DNA of 64,000 nt. Origin: an uncultured Lachnospiraceae bacterium. GTDB taxonomy: Bacteria; Bacillota; Clostridia; Lachnospirales; Lachnospiraceae. A program made the translations under genes and the position numbers. The notes beneath the pieces are model-generated. The model ran no database searches, was not told the origin of the DNA, and worked only from the letters and a program-made list of their open reading frames with translations. The first letter of the stretch is position 1. Each line of letters opens with the position of its first letter. The DNA lies in NCBI GenBank assembly GCA_902781455.1, contig CACZJF010000003.1:1-64000 (forward strand), given 5' to 3'. Shown here piece after piece: positions 59,078-64,000 of the stretch.

Positions 59078-60366
59078 TGAAACAGACAGATCAGACCACG
59101 GATGTCATTGTGATCGGTGCCGGTGCTGCCGGCATGATGGCAGCCTGCCAGGCGGCGCTTTGCGGCGCCCGGGTTCTCCTTCTGGAGAAAAATGAAAAGG
59201 CCGGAAAGAAGATCTACATCACAGGGAAGGGACGCTGTAATTTCACAAACGCCTGTGAGACAGAGGACTTTTTTGAAAATGTGCCTCAGAATGCCAGCTT
59301 CCTCTATTCCTCTGTCTACAGCTTCGATCCGCACGCGGTGATCGAATGGTTCGAAGCACATGGCGTCAGGACGAAGATTGAGCGCGGGCTGCGCGCATTT
59401 CCACAGAGCGACCATGCGTCTGATATTACCAGATGCCTTGAGAAGGAGATGCGGCGCCTGGGAGTGGAGATCAGACTGAACACGGAGGTGGAAAAGCTTC
59501 TGCTCTCGGACAGCCTGAATGAGGTTGGCGGCGTCTGCCTGAAAGGCGGAGCCAGGCTTTTATCCAGGTGCGTGATTGTCGCGGCCGGCGGACTGTCTTA
59601 CCCCTCCACCGGTTCGACGGGAGACGGCTACCGCTTTGCCCGGGAAACCGGACACACGGTGGGAAGACTGTCGCCCTCGCTGGTTCCGTTTGAGGTGCAG
59701 GAAGAGGACATCCGGAAACTGCAGGGACTGTCTCTGAAAAATGTCGTGTTCACTGTGTACGGCAGGAAACAGAAGCTGTTCCGGGAGATGGGGGAGATGA
59801 TGTTCACGCATTTCGGCGTGACAGGACCGCTGGTGCTCAGTGCCAGTGCCCGCGTCCAGGACGCGATCGCCGCTTCTTCGCTGCAGGCACAGATCGACCT
59901 GAAGCCGGCGCTGCCTCAGGAGAAGCTGGATGCCAGAATCCTGCGTGAGTTTGACTCGAACAGGAACCGCTCCCTGCGGAACGCCCTCCGGGGGCTGTAT
60001 CCGTCCACGCTGGTGCCGGTGATCATTGAGCGTGCGGGAATTGACCCGGAGAAGCCCGTCCACGATGTCACTGCGGCGGAAAGAAAAGCGCTGATCCTGC
60101 ATACGAAGCAGTTTGCCCTGACCATCACGGCGCTGCGCGGTTTTGGGGAGGCGGTGATCACCCACGGTGGCGTCAGCGTCAGGCAGATTGATCCGGGCAC
60201 CATGGAATCAAAGCTTGTGCAGGGACTGTTCTTCGCGGGAGAGGTTCTGGATGTGGACGCGCTGACAGGCGGGTTCAATCTGCAGATCGCGTGGTCCACG
60301 GGACACGCGGCAGGCGCTGCGGCGGCAGAGCGGGCCGGACGCTGCAGTTCGCCGCCCTGCTGCTAA
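59074..60366 (+). CDS. BaiN/HI0933-type NAD(P)/FAD-dependent oxidoreductase
   Basis: The 430-residue flavoprotein begins with VIVIGAGAAGMMAACQAALC (dinucleotide fold at 11-30), then EKNEKAGKKIYITGKGRCNF, FPQSDHASDI, GLSYPSTGSTGDGYRFA and the C-terminal FFAGEVLDVDALTGGFNLQI, all diagnostic of the HI0933 family. The name BaiN comes from a bile-acid pathway member, but many relatives are uncharacterised, so bile-acid activity is not implied. The start (two adjacent ATG) overlaps the kinase stop. It is 83 bases from cmk. Confidence 0.92.
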   Translation: MMKQTDQTTDVIVIGAGAAGMMAACQAALCGARVLLLEKNEKAGKKIYITGKGRCNFTNACETEDFFENVPQNASFLYSSVYSFDPHAVIEWFEAHGVRTKIERGLRAFPQSDHASDITRCLEKEMRRLGVEIRLNTEVEKLLLSDSLNEVGGVCLKGGARLLSRCVIVAAGGLSYPSTGSTGDGYRFARETGHTVGRLSPSLVPFEVQEEDIRKLQGLSLKNVVFTVYGRKQKLFREMGEMMFTHFGVTGPLVLSASARVQDAIAASSLQAQIDLKPALPQEKLDARILREFDSNRNRSLRNALRGLYPSTLVPVIIERAGIDPEKPVHDVTAAERKALILHTKQFALTITALRGFGEAVITHGGVSVRQIDPGTMESKLVQGLFFAGEVLDVDALTGGFNLQIAWSTGHAAGAAAAERAGRCSSPPCC

Positions 60367-60449
60367 GCCACTGGCGAAGAGCCCCCGCGAGACACCAAAG
60401 CCCGCTCCCGCCGGGCTGACAATCATCATTACAGGAAGGGAGACCGGAT

Positions 60450-61121
60450 ATGAGTTTCAACATCGCAATCGACGGGCCGGCAGGTGCCGGGAAGAGTACA
60501 GCGGCAAAGCTTGCGGCTAAGGAGCTGGGCTTCATCTATGTGGATACGGGAGCCATGTACAGGACCATCGCTTTGTATCTTCTTCGAAGCGGCACGGATA
60601 TTGAAGAGGAAGCCGCGCTGCAGGCCGCGCTGGAAGACATCGATGTCAGGATCTCTTATGAGCAGGGGGTGCAGCACATGATCCTGAACGGAGAAGATGT
60701 CTCCGGACTGATCCGTACCCCGGAGGTTTCCGACATGGCTTCCAGATCCTCCGCGCGTCCCGCCGTGCGCAAAAAGCTGCTCGACCTTCAGAGACAGCTC
60801 GCCGCCAGGGAGGATGTGCTGATGGACGGCAGGGATATCGGAACGGCGATTCTTCCGAAAGCGGACCTGAAGATCTTTCTCACCGCCAGTGTCGCGGAAA
60901 GGGCCAGGCGCAGATTCCTTGAGATGAAAGAAAAAGGGGAAGAATGCTCTGAGGAAGAGATCCGCAGGGAAATCGAGGAGAGAGACTACCGTGACATGCA
61001 TCGTGAGATTTCTCCGCTGGTGCAGGCGGAGGACGCGGTGCTTCTGGATACTTCTGACATGACCCTGGAACAGGTTGTGGAAAGGATCACCGCGCTGGCG
61101 AAGGAGAAGATGCATGCCTGA
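60450..61121 (+). CDS. cmk: Cytidylate kinase
   Basis: Cmk phosphorylates CMP and dCMP with ATP. The 223-residue chain shows IDGPAGAGKSTAAKLAAKEL (P-loop 9-16), YVDTGAMYRTIALYL, MDGRDIGTAILPKADLKIFL and the lid region ARRRFLEMKEKGE, then RDYRDMHREISPL. GGAAGGGAG precedes ATG. It starts the cmk-ispH-rpsA run found in many Clostridia; its end overlaps ispH by eight bases. Confidence 0.97.
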   Translation: MSFNIAIDGPAGAGKSTAAKLAAKELGFIYVDTGAMYRTIALYLLRSGTDIEEEAALQAALEDIDVRISYEQGVQHMILNGEDVSGLIRTPEVSDMASRSSARPAVRKKLLDLQRQLAAREDVLMDGRDIGTAILPKADLKIFLTASVAERARRRFLEMKEKGEECSEEEIRREIEERDYRDMHREISPLVQAEDAVLLDTSDMTLEQVVERITALAKEKMHA

Positions 61122-62094
61122 TTCTGAGAACCTGCTCCGGACGAGAGAGCGCATCGTGGAATTGAAAAAAGAGGTCGAAAGAGGCACTGTCCTGAAGGGA
61201 GATCTGTGGGTCTGTGAGGACGGGCTGGGTGCGCTGTATCAGGCGAAGAGCGCCGGGTTCTGTTTCGGGGTGCAGCGCGCTGTCGATACCGTGCTCGGAC
61301 TGATTCAGTCCGGTGTCGCGCCGATCTATACCTATGGCCCGATCATCCACAATGAAATCGTGGTGAAGGACCTGGAAGAGAAAGGCGTCAGCGTGATTTA
61401 CACCCAGGGGGAGCTGGAGCAGCTGAAAGAAGGTACGGTTGTCATCCGCTCGCATGGCGTTGGCAGGGAGGTTTATTGCCTGATGGAGGCAAACGGCTTG
61501 CACATTGTGGACGCGACCTGTCCTTTCGTCAGGAAGATACACAGGATTGTGGAAGAAAAAGGCAAGGCCGGGTATGAGGTGGTGATCATCGGATCCGCTT
61601 CCCATCCGGAAGTGGAGGGGATCAAAGGCTGGTGTGTGGGTGAAGCGACAGTGGTGGAAACGCTTCAGGAGGCTGCGTCGTTTACACCGAAAACAGACAA
61701 GCCGCTGTGCATCGTCAGCCAGACAACGTTTAACCTCAAGAAATTTCATAATTTTGTTGAAATCATAAGAAAGTTGAGTTATCATGATGTTGCTGTATTG
61801 AATACTATATGCAATGCAACGGAAGAAAGGCAGACAGAGGCAAGATCAATCGCCCGGCTTGCAGACACGATGTTTGTGATCGGGGGAAAACACAGTTCAA
61901 ATACACAGAAGTTGTATGAGATATGCAGGAAAGAGTGCGAAGACACCTTTTTTGTTCAGGCTTTCGATGATTTGAATCTCCGTCTGGTGCCATTCAGGGG
62001 CATCGTAGGTATCTCAGCAGGGGCTTCCACCCCAAACATATTAATCGAGGAGGTTTCAAATCTATGTCGGAAGAAAATTTTGCGGATCTTGTAG
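61114..62094 (+). CDS. ispH: 4-hydroxy-3-methylbut-2-enyl diphosphate reductase
   Basis: IspH catalyses the last step of the methylerythritol phosphate pathway with a [4Fe-4S] cluster. Ligand cysteines appear in KSAGFCFGVQRAV, VDATCPFVRKIH and LNTICNATEERQTEA; IIGSASHPEVEGIKGW and GASTPNILIEEV are also typical. The protein has about 45 extra N-terminal residues before the usual AKSAGFCFG start. ATG 61114 overlaps the cmk end and no nearer ATG exists, so the extension seems real. The stop lies 31 bases inside rpsA, whose ribosome site is within this gene. Confidence 0.95.
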   Translation: MPDSENLLRTRERIVELKKEVERGTVLKGDLWVCEDGLGALYQAKSAGFCFGVQRAVDTVLGLIQSGVAPIYTYGPIIHNEIVVKDLEEKGVSVIYTQGELEQLKEGTVVIRSHGVGREVYCLMEANGLHIVDATCPFVRKIHRIVEEKGKAGYEVVIIGSASHPEVEGIKGWCVGEATVVETLQEAASFTPKTDKPLCIVSQTTFNLKKFHNFVEIIRKLSYHDVAVLNTICNATEERQTEARSIARLADTMFVIGGKHSSNTQKLYEICRKECEDTFFVQAFDDLNLRLVPFRGIVGISAGASTPNILIEEVSNLCRKKILRIL

Positions 62095-63266
62095 ACAATT
62101 ACAGTAAGACCGTTCACAGCGGAGAGATTGTCGAGGGAGAAGTGATCGACGTTACACCCGATCAGATTGTCCTGAACATTCACAGCAAGTCAGACGGAAT
62201 CATCACCAAGAATGAGTATTCGAATGATTCCAGCGTTGATCTGACAGAGGTCGTCAAGGTTGGCGATACCATGGAAGCGAAGGTCATCAAGGTCAATGAC
62301 GGCGAAGGCCAGACGCTCCTTACCTACAAGAGGCTTGCGGCAGAGAAGGGCAACAAGCGTCTTGCTGAGGCGTTTGAGAATCATGAGATCCTGAAGGCAC
62401 CGGTTGTGCAGGTTCCGAATGGCGGACTTGTTGCCGTTGTTGACGGCGCGCGTGTATTTATCCCGGCTTCTCTGGTTTCCGATACTTATGAGAAGAACCT
62501 GGAGCGCTACAACGGTCAGGAGATCGAGTTTGTTGTCACGGAGTTTAACCTTCGCAGACACCGCATCATCGGCGACCGCAAGCAGATCCTTGTCGAGCGC
62601 AAGAAAGAGCTCCAGAAGGAACTGTTCGAGCGCATCCATATCGGCGATACCGTAACGGGCATCGTGAAGAACGTCACCGATTTCGGCGCGTTCATCGATC
62701 TGGGCGGAGCGGACGGACTCCTTCACATCTCAGAGATGAGCTGGGGCCATGTTGAGAACCCGAAGAAGGTTTTCAAGGTTGGCGAAGAAGTCACCGTTCT
62801 GATCAAGAACATCAACGGAGAGAAGATTGCTCTTTCCATGAAGTTCCCGGGACAGAATCCGTGGCTGGATGCAGGTACGAAGTACGCGGTCGGAACCATC
62901 GTGACCGGACGTGTTGCCCGCATGACAGACTTCGGCGCGTTCATCGAGCTGGAGCCGGGTGTGGATGCACTGCTGCATGTTTCCCAGATTTCCCGTGAGC
63001 ATGTGAACAAGCCGTCAGATGTTCTCAGGGTCGGACAGGAGATCGAGGCGAAGGTGGTTGACTTCAACCAGCAGGATCACAAGATCTCTCTGAGCATGAA
63101 GGCTCTGGAAGATATGGCGCCGAAGCATGACGAGATGGCGACCTCCATCGGGGATATCATTCCCGAGGAAGTAACCGCGGAAGAAGCTCCTGTTGAGGAA
63201 GCTGTCGCTGAGGAAGCAGCACCGGTCGAGGAAGCTGTTGCCCAGGAGGCTCCGGCAGAGGAGTAA
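62064..63266 (+). CDS. rpsA: 30S ribosomal protein S1 homologue (four S1 domains)
   Basis: The 400-residue protein carries four S1 RNA-binding domains, roughly 18-90, 103-172, 190-260 and 275-347. The last two are the clearest (GIVKNVTDFGAFIDLGGADG and GRVARMTDFGAFIELEPGVD). The C-terminal 45 residues are an acidic Ala/Glu/Val/Pro repeat (EEAPVEEAVAEEAA). AGGAGG is placed nine bases before the ATG, inside ispH. Firmicute S1 proteins are shorter than the six-domain E. coli form and their role in translation is looser. In some Clostridia it is fused to IspH; here the frames are separate. Confidence 0.96.
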   Translation: MSEENFADLVDNYSKTVHSGEIVEGEVIDVTPDQIVLNIHSKSDGIITKNEYSNDSSVDLTEVVKVGDTMEAKVIKVNDGEGQTLLTYKRLAAEKGNKRLAEAFENHEILKAPVVQVPNGGLVAVVDGARVFIPASLVSDTYEKNLERYNGQEIEFVVTEFNLRRHRIIGDRKQILVERKKELQKELFERIHIGDTVTGIVKNVTDFGAFIDLGGADGLLHISEMSWGHVENPKKVFKVGEEVTVLIKNINGEKIALSMKFPGQNPWLDAGTKYAVGTIVTGRVARMTDFGAFIELEPGVDALLHVSQISREHVNKPSDVLRVGQEIEAKVVDFNQQDHKISLSMKALEDMAPKHDEMATSIGDIIPEEVTAEEAPVEEAVAEEAAPVEEAVAQEAPAEE

Positions 63267-63288
63267 GCCAGAATATCTGAATGAATGG

Positions 63289-63320
63289 AAGCTGCCGCAT
63301 CATTGTGATGCGGCAGCTTT
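63289..63320. terminator. Bidirectional terminator between rpsA and the YprB-like gene
   Basis: A 14-bp perfect stem (63289-63302 with 63306-63319, loop TTG) is followed by T residues on the plus strand and preceded by A-rich sequence serving the minus strand. Its left arm covers the last codons of the minus-strand gene. Confidence 0.88.
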
Positions 63321-64000
63321 TATGATGTCATGGACGTATGCTGCGATCAGGCCCGGATCCTGCACCATGCCGGGATCATATTCAAACCACCTGACCTTAT
63401 CTTTGCAGGATCTGGAAAAGACCGCCCTGTCTGACGCGTCACAGCCTTCCGGCAGCGGAAGAAAGACCCCCTCTTTTTTTACATAGCAGTTCTGCGCTTT
63501 TGCCTTTTCCCGGTGGGCGGGATCCACGAACGATGCGACACTTTTATGGATCGCCATGTCTTCTTCCGGAAGGTAGTAGTAGTTCCTGAAGTCCGGAAAG
63601 AAATGATACAGCGTTCCGGCACAGGGGCGGATGACTACGGCAGCGTTCCTTCCGGAAAAGGTAATGTCACAACAGTTTTCAAAAGAAAAGTGCACGGCAG
63701 TGGGAACCGGGAGCGCCAGTTCATAGGCAGCTTCCATCACCAGGCTGCCATCGTCACTTTGAAGTGTCCGGATCCGGACTGCGCCGTCCTGCTGTATGGC
63801 AAGGCTGTATCCGAGCAGCCCGGTCATGGCAAGCATTCCGAGCACATCTTCCTCATTATGCAGAAACAGCGCGTCAACCGCCGCTGAAGGGTCAGCCAGC
63901 TTCCGGTCCCGGACATCGCGGTAGACATCGATCAGCTGTCCGCCATTGTAGGGATCCTTCCTGCCGATCTGCAGGAATGCTTCCACCGATTTCTGGTTCA
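63300..64000 (-). CDS. C-terminal part of a YprB-like RNase H-fold protein, cut by the window end
   Basis: The frame is open to the right edge (the GTG at 63984-63986 is internal), so only the C-terminal 232 residues or so are visible. The segment KDPYNGGQLIDVYRDVRDRK followed by DALFLHNEEDVLGMLAM matches the C-terminal end of the YprB/RNase_H_2 domain, with the HNxxDVLG motif that supplies the last acidic residue of the exonuclease-like site. The rest (about 150 residues) is a family-specific tail with FFPDFRNYYYLPEED and a VKKEGVFLPLPEG stretch. It is convergent with rpsA. Nuclease activity is inferred. Confidence 0.75.
   Translation of the reverse strand, partial: NQKSVEAFLQIGRKDPYNGGQLIDVYRDVRDRKLADPSAAVDALFLHNEEDVLGMLAMTGLLGYSLAIQQDGAVRIRTLQSDDGSLVMEAAYELALPVPTAVHFSFENCCDITFSGRNAAVVIRPCAGTLYHFFPDFRNYYYLPEEDMAIHKSVASFVDPAHREKAKAQNCYVKKEGVFLPLPEGCDASDRAVFSRSCKDKVRWFEYDPGMVQDPGLIAAYVHDIIKAAASQ

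Noticed and set aside
61114-63266. IspH-S1 fusion protein, known in some Clostridia
   Set aside because: The two frames differ and overlap by 31 bases; rpsA has its own AGGAGG and ATG, so these are two proteins.

Overview
The window looks like chromosomal DNA of an anaerobic Gram-positive of the class Clostridia, most likely a Lachnospiraceae-like gut bacterium. The reasons are strong AGGAGG-type ribosome binding sites, sigma-A promoters with 17-bp spacers, the cmk-ispH-rpsA order, an early-cobalt (anaerobic) cobalamin pathway, and gut-Firmicute families such as YczE, ROK, NAGPA and DUF4037. By eye the base composition is a little above half G+C. I do not name a species.

Layout. 1-540 is the tail of a mobile-element-like segment: the C-terminus of a serine recombinase and a small DNA-binding protein. 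800-9600 holds mixed housekeeping and accessory genes: a sirtuin coupled to a 50-residue basic protein, a membrane protein, a stand-alone winged-helix/nuclease protein, a GNAT remnant and an intact GNAT enzyme, an amidohydrolase facing an L-cysteine desulfidase-like gene, a YczE membrane protein, an ABC-2 type membrane protein with five internal repeats, and a secreted NAGPA-domain protein. 9700-11150 is an NCS2 purine permease broken by a one-base frameshift. 11250-20660 is a sugar-catabolic locus: TIM paralogue, sugar-binding protein, DUF4432 epimerase-like protein, ROK regulator, ADP-dependent kinase, ABC ATPase, permease and D-lyxose isomerase. 20720-27900 holds a MATE pump, hom, gpmI, an exported HtrA-like protease, smpB and the tmRNA gene ssrA. 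27900-30255 holds an acyltransferase, an orphan OmpR-type response regulator and a small unknown protein.

30270-49870 is a cobalamin regulon of about 19 kb. A sigma-A promoter, a B12 riboswitch and a terminator precede an exported CbiK-type cobaltochelatase, a B12/corrinoid-type binding lipoprotein, a BtuC-type permease and an ABC ATPase fused to cobyric acid synthase. Then come cobT, cobU, cobS, cobC, cbiB, cbiC, cbiD, cbiF, cbiG, cbiH, a CbiJ-CbiE-CbiT triple fusion and cbiA. Import, ring synthesis and nucleotide-loop assembly therefore share one B12-sensing leader. CbiL is the notable absentee. The most unusual features are the ATPase-CbiP fusion, the exported CbiK whose C-terminal domain resembles the N-terminal domain of the next gene product, and a 37-bp tandem repeat before the permease.

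49900-53150 is an AT-rich regulated promoter and a MacB/FtsX-type ABC exporter. 53200-64000 holds a DnaQ-like exonuclease with a topoisomerase-type zinc finger, a secreted acidic protein of unknown function, a nitroreductase, a YgjP-type metallopeptidase, a DUF4037 protein, a sensor histidine kinase, a BaiN-type flavoprotein, cmk, ispH, rpsA and, on the minus strand, the C-terminal part of a YprB-like RNase H-fold protein that runs off the end.
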